From NCBI RefSeq assembly GCF_016765615.1, contig NZ_JAESWA010000029.1, positions 124,001 to 188,000 of the forward strand: a stretch of 64,000 bases of DNA, read 5' to 3'. Below are positions 1 through 8,868 of the stretch, piece by piece. The DNA comes from Clostridium paridis (GTDB lineage: Bacteria; Bacillota; Clostridia; Clostridiales; Clostridiaceae). The number at the start of each line of letters is the position of its first letter. Positions within the stretch are counted from its first letter, which is position 1. The translations under genes were made by a program, and so were the position numbers. The notes beneath the pieces were generated by a model. That model ran no database searches and had not been told where the DNA came from. It worked only from the letters and a program-made list of their open reading frames with translations.

Positions 1-1
1 A

Positions 2-112
2 AAATTTAGAGATGATGTATTAGGCAGCTTAGTTATAAATGTAAATGATGAATATAAAGAAAAAGTAGTTGAATACTTAAAGAATGAAAATATCAGCTGG
101 GAGGTGCTATAA
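2..112 (+). CDS. metN: Methionine ABC transporter ATP-binding protein, C-terminal end (partial)
   Basis: Only the last 36 codons and the stop lie in the window; the reading frame enters at base 2 and ends with TAA at 110-112. The tail reads FRDDVLGSLVINV...KNENISWEVL, which matches the C-terminal NIL (ACT-like) ligand-binding domain of MetN proteins. That domain binds methionine and inhibits the transporter when internal methionine is high (family knowledge). metI begins directly after the stop codon, so the two are translationally coupled. The identification rests on the short tail plus the metI-metQ context. Confidence 0.85.
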   Translation, partial: KFRDDVLGSLVINVNDEYKEKVVEYLKNENISWEVL

Positions 113-754
113 ATGTGGGAAAGTATATTATTACCGGCAATTGAAGAAACACTTATAATGACATTTTTTTCTACATTATTTGCAATAATAATTGGATTTA
201 TTCCAGCAATTATAATGATAATTACTGCACCTGATGGACTTAAACCAAATAAGGTTATATACAGTATATTAGACGGAATAATTAACATATTAAGAAGTTT
301 ACCATTTATTATTTTAATGGTAGTACTAGTACCATTTACTAGAACTATAGTTGGGACAACTATAGGAATTAAGGGGGCTATTGTTCCATTAACTATATCA
401 GCAGCACCGTTTGTTTCAAGAGTTATTGAGTCAGCACTTAGAGAGGTTGATAAGGGAGTAATTGAAGCAGCAAAATCTTTTGGTGCTAGCAATACACAAA
501 TAATTTTCAAGGTAATGCTTAAAGAAGCTATGCCAAGTATAATTTTAGGTATCACTTTAACAATTATAAGCATTGTAGGATACTCTGCGATGGCAGGTGC
601 AATAGGAGGTGGGGGCCTTGGAAGTGCAGCCATTAATTATGGATATAATAGATTTGATAATCAGATAATGTTCTATACAGTAGTGGTATTAATTGTATTT
701 GTTCAAGTATTACAAAGCTTAGGTAATTATATTTATAAGAAACAGGTAAAATAG
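113..754 (+). CDS. metI: Methionine ABC transporter permease MetI
   Basis: A 213-residue inner-membrane permease with about five hydrophobic segments. The cytoplasmic coupling loop seen in binding-protein-dependent permeases is visible around residues 124-145 (EAAKSFGASNTQIIFKVMLK), and the N-terminal half carries the RSLPFIILM stretch typical of MetI. It forms the channel of the MetNIQ D/L-methionine importer. The start ATG follows the metN stop with no gap, and the ribosome site (gggagg) lies inside the end of metN. Length and order (metN-metI-metQ) match the family. Confidence 0.95.
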   Translation: MWESILLPAIEETLIMTFFSTLFAIIIGFIPAIIMIITAPDGLKPNKVIYSILDGIINILRSLPFIILMVVLVPFTRTIVGTTIGIKGAIVPLTISAAPFVSRVIESALREVDKGVIEAAKSFGASNTQIIFKVMLKEAMPSIILGITLTIISIVGYSAMAGAIGGGGLGSAAINYGYNRFDNQIMFYTVVVLIVFVQVLQSLGNYIYKKQVK

Positions 755-787
755 ATATATGATTTATAAAAACAAGGAGGACTTATT

Positions 788-1594
788 ATGAAAAAAAGAG
801 GATTATTATCATTAGTATTAGTAGGAGCGTTAGCATTAAGTTTAGCAGCTTGTGGAAAAAAAGCTGATGATAAAACTATAACAATTGGAGTTACACCAAA
901 ACCACATGCAGAAATAGTGAATGCTATTAAGCCATTAGTTGAAAAACAAGGATACACTTTAAAAGTTGTTGAATTCAATGATTATAATACACCAAATACA
1001 GCACTTAATGACAAGGAATTAGATGCAAACTTCTTCCAACATCAACCATACTTAGATGAAGTAATGAAGAATAAAGGATATAAGTTAGCAACAGTAGCTA
1101 AAGTTCATAGTGAATTAATGGCACTATATTCAAAAAAGGCTAAATCAATAAATGATTTAAAAGATGGAGCTACTATAGCTATCCCTAATGATGCAACAAA
1201 TGGAGCAAGAGCATTAAAATTACTTGCAGCAAACAACTTAATCAAAGTTAAAGATGGAGAGTTAATTTCATCAAAAGATGTTACTGAAAATCCAAAGAAC
1301 TTTAAGTTCAAAGAATTAGATGCAGCTCAATTACCAAGAACATTAGATGATGTAGATGCAGCTGTTATAAATGCAAATTATGCTTTAGATGCTGGACTAA
1401 ATCCAACAGATAATGGATTAATAGCTGAAAAATCAGATTCAGAATTTGCTCAAAAATATGCAAATATTTTAGTTGTAAGACAAGGTGATGAAAATAGTGA
1501 CAAAATTAAAGTATTAAAAGATGCACTTAATTCACCAGATGCTAAGAAATTTATTGAAGATAAATATAAGGGTGCAGTAATACCTATGTTTTAA
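788..1594 (+). CDS. metQ: Methionine-binding lipoprotein MetQ
   Basis: A 268-residue substrate-binding lipoprotein of the NlpA family. A signal peptide with lipobox LAAC places the lipidated cysteine at residue 22. The mature part starts with TITIGVTPKPHAEIV and contains the family block NDKELDANFFQHQPYLDEV, found in all MetQ proteins. It captures methionine outside the membrane and delivers it to MetNI. The gene sits 33 bases behind metI with an aaggagg ribosome site. A hairpin terminator closes the operon directly downstream. Confidence 0.95.
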   Translation: MKKRGLLSLVLVGALALSLAACGKKADDKTITIGVTPKPHAEIVNAIKPLVEKQGYTLKVVEFNDYNTPNTALNDKELDANFFQHQPYLDEVMKNKGYKLATVAKVHSELMALYSKKAKSINDLKDGATIAIPNDATNGARALKLLAANNLIKVKDGELISSKDVTENPKNFKFKELDAAQLPRTLDDVDAAVINANYALDAGLNPTDNGLIAEKSDSEFAQKYANILVVRQGDENSDKIKVLKDALNSPDAKKFIEDKYKGAVIPMF

Positions 1595-1603
1595 TTAGAA
1601 CAT

Positions 1604-1640
1604 AATAGTAGCAGAGACAAATTGTCTCTGCTATTTATTT
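1604..1640 (+). terminator. Terminator of the metNIQ operon
   Basis: Inverted repeat TAGCAGAGAC / GTCTCTGCTA (1609-1633) with a short AAATT loop, followed by TTTATTT. It lies 15-40 bases after the metQ stop. Confidence 0.85.
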
Positions 1641-1769
1641 GCCAATATTTCACTGAGAATATAAATAAGGAATTTTATAATTTACATTTATTTAAACTTT
1701 TTGTAATTTGCTAATTAAAGGGTTTTGTAGTATATTTAAAGAATGTAAAATAGTAGGGAGGTAGCTACA

Positions 1770-2159
1770 TTGAGTATTAATGAAGAAAAAGTAGAAGAAG
1801 TAATAGAGGACATAACTAAGGAATCGAAGGAAGAATCTGAAGTGAAATCAGAAAATAATATAGAGAAAGCAACAACAAATAAGGAATTTTTAGATATAAT
1901 GAATTCTGATAAACAAGCTGAGAAAAAAATAGGGGTTTTCGGAAGATTGATTATATCAATAGCTGACCAGACTATTGTTGCATTTGCAGCATTTATCTTG
2001 TTTTATTTAATTAAATTTATATTAATGCCATTAGGATATGAGATAATGGATACTCTAGGTATATATTTCTTTGCTTATATCGCAAGTAGTGTATTGTATT
2101 TTACAATCGTAAAAAGTATTTATGGAAAAACAATTGGTGAAAAAGCCTTAAATCAATAG
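1770..2159 (+). CDS. RDD-family small membrane protein
   Basis: A 129-residue protein with a TTG start at 1770 supported by gggagg at 1756-1761. Residues 1-55 are charged, Glu/Lys rich and probably cytoplasmic and disordered. Residues about 60-120 form two membrane segments; GRLIISIADQTIVAF resembles the first RDD helix with its Arg and Asp, and YGKTIGEKALNQ resembles the closing motif of RDD domains. The family is functionally ill defined; some members are ion antiporters. It is a single-gene unit with its own terminator, whose hairpin includes the stop codon. Confidence 0.6.
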   Translation: MSINEEKVEEVIEDITKESKEESEVKSENNIEKATTNKEFLDIMNSDKQAEKKIGVFGRLIISIADQTIVAFAAFILFYLIKFILMPLGYEIMDTLGIYFFAYIASSVLYFTIVKSIYGKTIGEKALNQ

Positions 2160-2166
2160 GCTTTTT
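2140..2166 (+). terminator. Terminator overlapping the RDD gene stop
   Basis: AAAAAGCCT / AGGCTTTTT hairpin with a 9-base loop. The left arm encodes the last residues of the gene and the TAG stop is at the loop/right-arm boundary, so coding sequence and terminator overlap. Confidence 0.75.
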
Positions 2167-2223
2167 ACATAACTATTGTTAATTAAATATTTAAGAATAA
2201 ACAGAGGAGGAAGCTTCTAACTC

Positions 2224-3579
2224 ATGAAAAAAGGAAATGAGATAACTTTAAAAATTGAAAAAACTGAATTTCCTTCAAAGGGTATTGCACACGTAGATGG
2301 GCTTATAGTATATTCTAAAAATTCATATCCTGGACAGCTTATTAAAGGAAAAGTAACAAAGAAGAAAAAAGATTATGCAGAAATAAAGCCTTTGGAGATT
2401 ATAGAAAGAGCTGAATATGAGGTAGATGCAAAATGCCCTATATTTGGAAGATGTGGTGGTTGTTCATCTCAAACACTTCCGTATAATAAACAATTAGAAC
2501 TAAAACGTGATGAGGTTAAAGAACTTTTTGAAAATGCCAATGTAGAAACAGGAGAGTTTTTAGGCATTGAAGGAAGTCCAAACCAATGGGAATATAGAAA
2601 CAAAATGGAATTTACCTTTGGAGATGAAGAAAAAGGTGGAGAATTAACCCTAGGTATGCATATGAAAGGGAGTCCTTTTAGTATAATAACGGTTGATCAA
2701 TGTAAGATAGTTCATGAAGATTTCAGAAAAATAATAAAATACACATTAGATTATTTCAGAGGTCAAGATCTTCCCTATTATAGAGTAATGAAAAGAGAAG
2801 GTTACTTAAGACATCTAGTGGTAAGAAGAGCTGCAAAAACCGGAGAAGTTATGGTTAATTTAGTAACTACCACACAAATAGACTTTTCATTGGATGAATA
2901 TCTTGAAGGATTAAAAGCTCTTTCATATGAAGGAAAATTAACATCAGTTATTCATACAGAGAATAATTCTTTTTCAGATGTAGTATTTCCTGAAAAGGTA
3001 AATCTACTTTATGGAAGAGATTATATAATGGAAGAGCTTTTGGGATTAAAATTTAAGATATCACCATTCTCATTCTTCCAAACGAACACAGAAGGAGCAG
3101 AAAAGCTTTATTCAATAGTAAGAGAGTTCATGGGGGATGGAGAAAATAAGGTTGTATTTGATCTATATTGTGGTACAGGAACAATAGGACAAATAACAGC
3201 TCCAAAAGCTAAAAAGGTAGTAGGAATCGAACTTATTGAAGAAGCAGTTGAAGCTGCAAATGAAAATGCTAAATTAAATGGATTAAATAATTGTGAATTT
3301 ATGGCTGGAGATATTGCTAAAGTAATAACCGAAGTGAAAGATAAGCCAGATATAATAATATTAGATCCACCAAGAAGTGGAGTGCATCCTACAGCAATGA
3401 AGTATGTTATAGCCTTTAATGTAAAAGACATAATATATGTAAGCTGCAATCCAAAGTCTTTAGTTGAGGATTTAAAGGCATTAACTGCATCAGGATATAA
3501 AATTGAAAAAACACTTTGCAAGGATATGTTTCCTAATACACCTCATTGTGAGACAGTAGTGAAGTTAATCAAGCAATAG
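2224..3579 (+). CDS. rlmD: 23S rRNA (uracil-5-)-methyltransferase, RlmD/RlmCD (RumA) family
   Basis: A 451-residue SAM-dependent RNA methyltransferase that should make m5U in 23S rRNA. An N-terminal TRAM domain (about 1-60) is followed by the iron-sulphur cysteines C71, C77 and C80 ([10 protein letters not shown]) with a fourth at C160. The Rossmann motif is [12 protein letters not shown], the active-site block is [11 protein letters not shown], and the catalytic cysteine is C408 in YVSCNPKSL. Length and motif order are complete. Which uridine it modifies cannot be told from sequence; Firmicutes often carry two paralogues. A 96-bp piece of a close relative of this gene lies at 17691-17786. 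It stands alone between two terminators. Confidence 0.93.
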   Translation: MKKGNEITLKIEKTEFPSKGIAHVDGLIVYSKNSYPGQLIKGKVTKKKKDYAEIKPLEIIERAEYEVDAKCPIFGRCGGCSSQTLPYNKQLELKRDEVKELFENANVETGEFLGIEGSPNQWEYRNKMEFTFGDEEKGGELTLGMHMKGSPFSIITVDQCKIVHEDFRKIIKYTLDYFRGQDLPYYRVMKREGYLRHLVVRRAAKTGEVMVNLVTTTQIDFSLDEYLEGLKALSYEGKLTSVIHTENNSFSDVVFPEKVNLLYGRDYIMEELLGLKFKISPFSFFQTNTEGAEKLYSIVREFMGDGENKVVFDLYCGTGTIGQITAPKAKKVVGIELIEEAVEAANENAKLNGLNNCEFMAGDIAKVITEVKDKPDIIILDPPRSGVHPTAMKYVIAFNVKDIIYVSCNPKSLVEDLKALTASGYKIEKTLCKDMFPNTPHCETVVKLIKQ

Positions 3580-3593
3580 AGTCTCAAATTAAT

Positions 3594-3634
3594 GAAAAGC
3601 ATTCATCTTAATAAAAAGATGGATGCTTTTTTAT
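3594..3634 (+). terminator. Terminator after rlmD
   Basis: AAAAGCATTCATCTT pairs with AAGATGGATGCTTTT across a short A-rich loop, then TTTT. Convergent with the RpiR gene at 3716. Confidence 0.9.
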
Positions 3635-3715
3635 AGTTTTTAATTCAAATTTTTGTTAAGTTACTTATTTCCAATTAATTGATTACGATTCAATAAAATC
3701 TTGTTGTCATAGATT

Positions 3716-4564
3716 TTAATGCTTTACTTCCCATATAGTGCGTCTAACTTTAGATAAAGCTTCTTTTGATTTTTCTTTATTCATAAACATCAAAATTACA
3801 TAGAGTGAATCTAGAATGCTTAATTGAGATATACGTGAAGATAAGGCTTCTGAATGAAATTCGATTTCTTCAGATATAGAAATAAAAACGATATCACCTA
3901 TCTTAGCTAGAGGAGAAGATGCATGGCTAGTGATAACAATTACTTTTGCACCAGAATTTTTAACTGTTTCCGCAATTTTGATAGTTTCTTTTGATTTTCC
4001 TGTATGTGAGATACAAATTGCACAATCCTGTGGTGTTAATAAAGATGCTTCCATAAGTTGCATATGATAATCAGTAGTATGACGGACACGAGCTGGAGAA
4101 CGTAAAAATTTATGATAGGCATCTTCTGCAAGTATTGCTGATCCACCTAGACCAAAAAAACATAGTAGATTTGAATTTGATATAATTTCAGCCGCTTTTT
4201 TCAAATCCTCTAAGCGTAATATCTTCTTAGTATTGGTTAGGGTTTTAATGTTTGAATCAAAGACTTTTTGAGCCATAGTCAATTCATTATCATCAATTTC
4301 AATGTTTTCATGAATTGATGTAGTTGAAAAATTATTTTCTTCAATTAAGATAGCCATCTTTAATTCTTTAAAGCCAGAATAACCTAGCTTTTTTGCGAAT
4401 TGAAATAAAGTAGAGCCTGCAACATCGAGTTCATCAGATAAATAGCTGATAGAATTGTGAGCCACAGAAATAGGATTTTCAAGTATATAGTCTGCAATAT
4501 TTTGTTCTTTAGCACTTAATCCATTGTATAACGATTTAATTTTAAGTCTAACAGATACATCCAT
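3716..4564 (-). CDS. MurR/RpiR-family transcriptional regulator
   Basis: A 282-residue regulator. Residues 1-75 form the RpiR-type helix-turn-helix (LSAKEQNIADYILEN, then VAGSTLFQFAKKLGYSGF), and residues about 120-260 form a SIS sugar-phosphate-binding domain (LLCFFGLGGSAILAED; CISHTGKSKETI). Such proteins sense a phosphosugar. It is transcribed away from the PTS/sugar-acid operon that starts at 4994, so it is the likely local regulator, with a phosphorylated substrate or intermediate as effector (inference). An aggagg ribosome site precedes the ATG on the minus strand. Its arginine codon use matches the operon rather than the flanks. Confidence 0.9.
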   Translation of the reverse strand: MDVSVRLKIKSLYNGLSAKEQNIADYILENPISVAHNSISYLSDELDVAGSTLFQFAKKLGYSGFKELKMAILIEENNFSTTSIHENIEIDDNELTMAQKVFDSNIKTLTNTKKILRLEDLKKAAEIISNSNLLCFFGLGGSAILAEDAYHKFLRSPARVRHTTDYHMQLMEASLLTPQDCAICISHTGKSKETIKIAETVKNSGAKVIVITSHASSPLAKIGDIVFISISEEIEFHSEALSSRISQLSILDSLYVILMFMNKEKSKEALSKVRRTIWEVKH

Positions 4565-4881
4565 ATTGGTCCTCCTTTCTATAAACGATGTATTGTAACT
4601 CTAAAAACAATAAAAAGTTTTCGGTTTAATATATATTTTAAATAGTAATATATTTATAAATTAAATCTATAAAAGAAAATAATAGATAGAGTCTTTTGTT
4701 TATATATAAGATAAATAATTGAGTTTAATAATGTATGAAAAGTGATTAAATTGTTAAAAATAGTGTTTTTATAAGTATATCAAATAGTAATTTTAAGTCA
4801 ATATCTTGGATAGAACAAGTCAAAGTTAGTTTTACTTAATATTCCTGCCACTTTATTATAAATATCACAGTAATTCTGAAA

Positions 4882-4962
4882 TTGCAAGTGGAGAGTAGAA
4901 ATAGAAATATAATTCCTAAAAAAATTTTTTCGATAAATATATTTACAAAAAAAATTTTTTTT
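4882..4962 (+). promoter_or_regulatory. Putative promoter and paired operator of the PTS operon
   Basis: The 429-base gap between the divergent RpiR gene and the operon is very AT-rich and holds no gene. A TATAAT at 4908-4913 has a weak TTGCAA (4882-4887) 20 bases upstream. Just after the expected start point are two near-identical palindromic tracts, A7T6 at 4918-4930 and A8T8 at 4947-4962, each followed by (C)GATA and with centres 30 bases apart. Their position and pairing suggest operators bound by the divergent RpiR protein. This is inference; A/T tracts can also act through DNA bending. Confidence 0.45.
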
Positions 4963-4993
4963 GATAATATAAAATATGAAGAGGAGGGATTAT

Positions 4994-5896
4994 ATGAAAA
5001 TAGCTATTATAGGTCTTGGCAAGATGGGTTTAAACATAGCATGTAATTTAAAGAGTCATAATTATGATGTTATGGGATTTGATTTATCTGACAAAGCAAA
5101 AGAAGATGCTGAAAAGGCAGGTATCAAAACATTTGATAATTTAGAGAAAATGATAACTTCATTTACTGAAAAGAGAGTTATCTGGTCTATGTTACCTGCT
5201 GGAGAAATTACGGAATCTGTATTGAATCAATTGTTAAAGTTACTTTCTCCAAATGACATTGTCATTGAAGGTGGAAATTCAAATTTTAAGGAATCAATAC
5301 GACGTGCAAAGACTTTTAAGGAGAAAGAAGTATATTATTTTGATTGTGGAACATCAGGTGGAACTTCTGGAGCACTCGGTGGTGCATGTACGATGATTGG
5401 TGGAGATCCTGAAGTATTTAAGTATATAGAACCAATTTTCAAAGATATATCAGTTGAAAATGGATACTTATATACTGGCCAATCTGGAAGTGGTCATTTT
5501 TTGAAAATGATTCATAATGGAATCGAATACGGAATGATGCAAGCAATCGGTGAAGGTTTTCAAATTGTTAAAGAAAGTGAATTTGATTATGATCTAGCTG
5601 CTGTTGCAAGGGTTTGGAACAACGGATCTGTTATTCGAGGCTGGCTTATGGAAATTGCTGAATCACAATTTAAAGCTAGTCTAAATTTAGAAGACTATAG
5701 AGGAGTTGTTGCTGCATCTGGAGAGGCGAAATGGACTATTGAAACTGCTTTGGATATGGGAATTGCAGTACCAACAATTGCTTTAAGTTTATTTATGCGT
5801 AATTTGTCTCAGGAAGATGATAGTTTTTCTGCTAAGGTAGTTTCAGCTTTACGTAACGGATTTGGTGGACATGCCGTAGTAAAGAAAGAAAAGTAG
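4994..5896 (+). CDS. 6-phosphogluconate dehydrogenase-like NAD(P) oxidoreductase
   Basis: A 300-residue protein of the short 6PGDH (GndA/YqeC) type. It has an N-terminal dinucleotide fold (IAIIGLGKMG), the substrate loop GGNSNFKESIRR, the block DCGTSGGTSGALGG, and the catalytic Lys/Asn segment HFLKMIHNGIEYGMMQAIGEG. Canonical activity is oxidative decarboxylation of 6-phosphogluconate to ribulose 5-phosphate; in this operon the substrate may be another phosphorylated aldonate. ATG at 4994 is preferred because gaggaggg (4981-4988) is correctly spaced; an upstream in-frame ATG at 4976 overlaps no such site. It is the first gene of the operon. Five of its eight Arg codons are CGN. Confidence 0.85.
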   Translation: MKIAIIGLGKMGLNIACNLKSHNYDVMGFDLSDKAKEDAEKAGIKTFDNLEKMITSFTEKRVIWSMLPAGEITESVLNQLLKLLSPNDIVIEGGNSNFKESIRRAKTFKEKEVYYFDCGTSGGTSGALGGACTMIGGDPEVFKYIEPIFKDISVENGYLYTGQSGSGHFLKMIHNGIEYGMMQAIGEGFQIVKESEFDYDLAAVARVWNNGSVIRGWLMEIAESQFKASLNLEDYRGVVAASGEAKWTIETALDMGIAVPTIALSLFMRNLSQEDDSFSAKVVSALRNGFGGHAVVKKEK

Positions 5897-5898
5897 AT

Positions 5899-6900
5899 AT
5901 GAAAGAATATAAGATAGCCATTGTTAATTCAAGTAGTTTTGGAAAGGTATTCCCTGAACACATTAATCGTTTGAAGAAAATAGGATCCGTTGATTATTTT
6001 CAAGTTGATAATGAAATGCATGGAAAAGAACTTGCAAAATTATTAAATGGATACAATATTATCATTGCAAGTGTAACCCCTTTTTTTACTAAAGAGTTTT
6101 TTGATTCTAAAGATGAGCTTTTGCTGATTACACGTCATGGAATTGGATATAACAATATTGATATCGATGCAGCAAAAGAACATGATACTGTTGTTGCAAT
6201 AGTTCCGGCTTTAGTAGAACGAGACGCAGTCGCAGAAAACAACATTACAAATTTGTTAGCTGTATTAAGAAAAACAGTAGAATCCAGTAATAGAGTTAAA
6301 GCGGATCGTTGGGAAGATCGAGCTAAATTTGTTGGACATACACTTTTCAATAAAACAGTAGGTGTTATTGGGGTTGGGAATACAGGAAGTTGTGTAGTAG
6401 AGATTGTTAGAAATGGTTTTCGATGTAATGTTTTGGCCTATGACCCATACAAGTCAGATCTATATTTACAGACTTATGGAGCAAGAAAAGTTGAAATAGA
6501 TGAATTGTTGACTTCCTCTGATATCATTTGTATTTGTGCAAATTTAACTGAAGAAAATTATCATATGATATCTAAAAACGAAATAGAAAAAATGAAAGAC
6601 GGTGTTTATATATCGAATAGTGCGAGAGGAGCATTATTGGATGAAAATGCAGTTGTTGAGGGATTGAAATCAGGAAAAATTGCTGGTTTTGCGACAGATG
6701 TTTTAGAAGAAGAGCCAGGAAGAAAGAGTCACCCATATTTGGAATTTGATAACGTTGTAATGACTCCTCATACGTCAGCTTATACTATAGAATGTCTAGA
6801 GCAAATGGGAAATAAATGTGTGACAGATGTAGAGCAAATAGTTCAAGGTGTTTTACCGGAAAGGGCAATTCAGCCTGCAAGTAAATTTATCAAAGAATAG
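5899..6900 (+). CDS. D-isomer specific 2-hydroxyacid dehydrogenase
   Basis: A 333-residue NAD-dependent dehydrogenase. The Rossmann motif GVIGVGNTG starts near residue 155, the active-site Arg lies in NSARGALLDENAVVEGL (about 240), the Glu in the EEEP segment near 271, and the catalytic His is H291 in PHTSAYT. It begins two bases after the previous stop and belongs to the same transcript. The family interconverts 2-keto acids and D-2-hydroxy acids; within a sugar-acid operon it probably acts on a keto-acid or aldonate intermediate. The exact substrate is not readable from sequence. Confidence 0.85.
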   Translation: MKEYKIAIVNSSSFGKVFPEHINRLKKIGSVDYFQVDNEMHGKELAKLLNGYNIIIASVTPFFTKEFFDSKDELLLITRHGIGYNNIDIDAAKEHDTVVAIVPALVERDAVAENNITNLLAVLRKTVESSNRVKADRWEDRAKFVGHTLFNKTVGVIGVGNTGSCVVEIVRNGFRCNVLAYDPYKSDLYLQTYGARKVEIDELLTSSDIICICANLTEENYHMISKNEIEKMKDGVYISNSARGALLDENAVVEGLKSGKIAGFATDVLEEEPGRKSHPYLEFDNVVMTPHTSAYTIECLEQMGNKCVTDVEQIVQGVLPERAIQPASKFIKE

Positions 6901-6911
6901 GGGTGAGCAAA

Positions 6912-8015
6912 ATGTTGACAGATTTAAAGGTTAAAGTTGGTCCTGAGTTCTATAGGTATCATGAAGGTGCAATTGATTTTATTCCGGAATTATTAAGAGA
7001 ACATAAATCAAAGAATATCTTGATTGTACATGGAACAATTTCTTGGGAAAAAGCTAAGCCTAAAATGAAGTTTTTAGAAACGATAGAGCAAAAAGTTTTC
7101 TATCATCAATATACAGGTGAATGTAGCTATTATGGTGCAGATTTAATTGCACAAATAGTTGAAGAAAATGATATCGATTTTATTATTGGAGTTGGTGGCG
7201 GAAAGCTTGTAGATCTCGTTGGATATGCTGCTCATATTTGTAATGTTAAATATGGTGTTGTTCCAACATTGGTTAGTAATTGTGCACCGTGGACACCTTT
7301 ATCTGTTATGTATAAAGAAAGTGGAGAATCAGAAGGAAAAACTGAGCATTATATGAGGCAGGCCGTTTTCTTGATAACAGATCCGTATTTAGTGATTGAT
7401 TCTCCAGTACGTTATTTCATTGCAGGTTTGGCAGATACAATTGCAAAGTGGTATGAATCAGATTCAATTTTAGCTCAAGAACATTTACAGAACGAACCTT
7501 TTTTGAAGTTAGCAAGTTATACTGCAAAGTTATGTAATGAATCAATTGTAAAACAATCGGCTAAAGCAATGAAAGATATGGAGAATAAAGTAGTTTCGGA
7601 AGAATTTGTACATTTATCTGAAATTGTAATAGCAGTTGCAGGTTTATGTGGAGGATTGGGAGATAAATATGCCCGTAATGCCGCAGCACATGCAATGCAT
7701 GATGCAATCGCTAAATATATTCCGGAAAGCCATTCATATCTACATGGCGAAAAAGTAGCTTATGGGATTTTATATCAGTTGGCTCTAGAAGGCAAGTGGT
7801 CGACGATTGATTCTTTAATGCCTTTCTATTCAGATTTGAAACTGCCTGTATCTCTACATTATATGGGATTGTATCCAGAAGATGAAAACGTTCTTGATGA
7901 TATAGTTGGTTTTATTGATTCAAAAGAAAAAGTTCATTTGATTCCCATTTTAATTACACCAGAGATTTTGAAAAAAACAATTTTTGATTTAGAAAAATAT
8001 ATAGAAGAGAGGTAG
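6912..8015 (+). CDS. Iron-containing/glycerol-dehydrogenase-family oxidoreductase
   Basis: A 367-residue GldA-like protein. NAD-binding is shown by IIGVGGGKLVDLVGY (about 90-104); metal ligands are expected at the Asp of FIAGLADTIAKW (about 165) and the His residues of AAAHAMHDAI (about 260) and YLHGEKVAYG (about 278). ATG at 6912 is chosen because aggggtgag sits 4-5 bases before it; the GTG at 6903 lies inside that ribosome site. The family reduces or oxidises polyol and keto groups. It is the third consecutive dehydrogenase of the operon, so three redox steps or substrates are available; the substrate is unknown. Confidence 0.82.
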   Translation: MLTDLKVKVGPEFYRYHEGAIDFIPELLREHKSKNILIVHGTISWEKAKPKMKFLETIEQKVFYHQYTGECSYYGADLIAQIVEENDIDFIIGVGGGKLVDLVGYAAHICNVKYGVVPTLVSNCAPWTPLSVMYKESGESEGKTEHYMRQAVFLITDPYLVIDSPVRYFIAGLADTIAKWYESDSILAQEHLQNEPFLKLASYTAKLCNESIVKQSAKAMKDMENKVVSEEFVHLSEIVIAVAGLCGGLGDKYARNAAAHAMHDAIAKYIPESHSYLHGEKVAYGILYQLALEGKWSTIDSLMPFYSDLKLPVSLHYMGLYPEDENVLDDIVGFIDSKEKVHLIPILITPEILKKTIFDLEKYIEER

Positions 8016-8025
8016 AAGAAGAGTA

Positions 8026-8856
8026 ATGGAAACTTTAAGTGTATTACAGAGTTTTTTAATCGCTTTATGGGTTGGAGCGGTTATGTCAAGATGGCTAGGT
8101 GGAGGAGCTACATTAACGCTTCGATTTTCACCATTAATGACTGGGTTGATTGTTGGTATTGTTATGGGAAATGTTACCCAAGCAATGATTGTTACAGCAG
8201 CTCTACAATTGATCTATATGGGTGTTTTCTCTCCAGGAGGATCCATGCCATCAGAACCATCTATTGCAGCAGCTATTGCAGTACCAGTTGCTTTATTAGG
8301 AAATTTAAAGCCTGAAGCAGCTATTGCTGTCGCAGTACCAGTTGGTTTGTTAGGAAGTTATTTATATCAATTCCGTTTTTTTATCAATACATTCTTAGGT
8401 AAATATACAGATAAAGCTGTAGAAGATTTAAATGATGGCGCTATTAAACGTTCAATCATTGTTTTACCTACAATTGCATCATTTCTTCTATTTGTACCAT
8501 TAGTATTTATAGCCTTATATTTTGGGGCACCAATGATTGCAGATGTAATCAATGCTTTGAAAGGAACTTATGTTATTCACATCCTTGATGTTGTTGGTGG
8601 TGGATTGGCTGCTATTGGTATTGCCACAACAGTTTATGTAATTGGACGTAAAGATTACTTAGTATTCTTTTTATTGGCATATTTCATGAGTGTTTCATTA
8701 AAGTCATTGAATATTACAATGGTAACTTATGCTGTGTTTGGTGTAGTGATAGCTTTAATTTTCAGCATGTCTCAAAAAGGAAAGAATATTCCTATTGCAG
8801 CTACTACTAAGGCTACAGAGATATTAGATGAAGATGATTACGATGATGGGTTTTAA
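8026..8856 (+). CDS. PTS mannose/fructose/sorbose-family transporter subunit IIC
   Basis: A 276-residue polytopic membrane protein. Glycine-rich stretches such as RWLGGGATLTLRFSPLMTGL and ALQLIYMGVFSPGGSMPSEP are characteristic of EIIC of the mannose class. Together with IID it forms the sugar channel. The C-terminus ends in an acidic tail, DEDDYDDGF, resembling the tail of the IIA subunit encoded downstream. It lies 10 bases after the GldA-like gene. Substrate specificity cannot be assigned; the catabolic genes point to a sugar acid or similar compound rather than mannose. Confidence 0.93.
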   Translation: METLSVLQSFLIALWVGAVMSRWLGGGATLTLRFSPLMTGLIVGIVMGNVTQAMIVTAALQLIYMGVFSPGGSMPSEPSIAAAIAVPVALLGNLKPEAAIAVAVPVGLLGSYLYQFRFFINTFLGKYTDKAVEDLNDGAIKRSIIVLPTIASFLLFVPLVFIALYFGAPMIADVINALKGTYVIHILDVVGGGLAAIGIATTVYVIGRKDYLVFFLLAYFMSVSLKSLNITMVTYAVFGVVIALIFSMSQKGKNIPIAATTKATEILDEDDYDDGF

Positions 8857-8868
8857 GGGGAGGATAAA

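Noticed and set aside
4565-4993. Possible sigma-54 promoter for the mannose-class PTS operon
   Set aside because: Many such operons use LevR and sigma-54, but no TGGCAC-N5-TTGC element was found on the plus strand and no LevR-type gene is present; an RpiR gene is.
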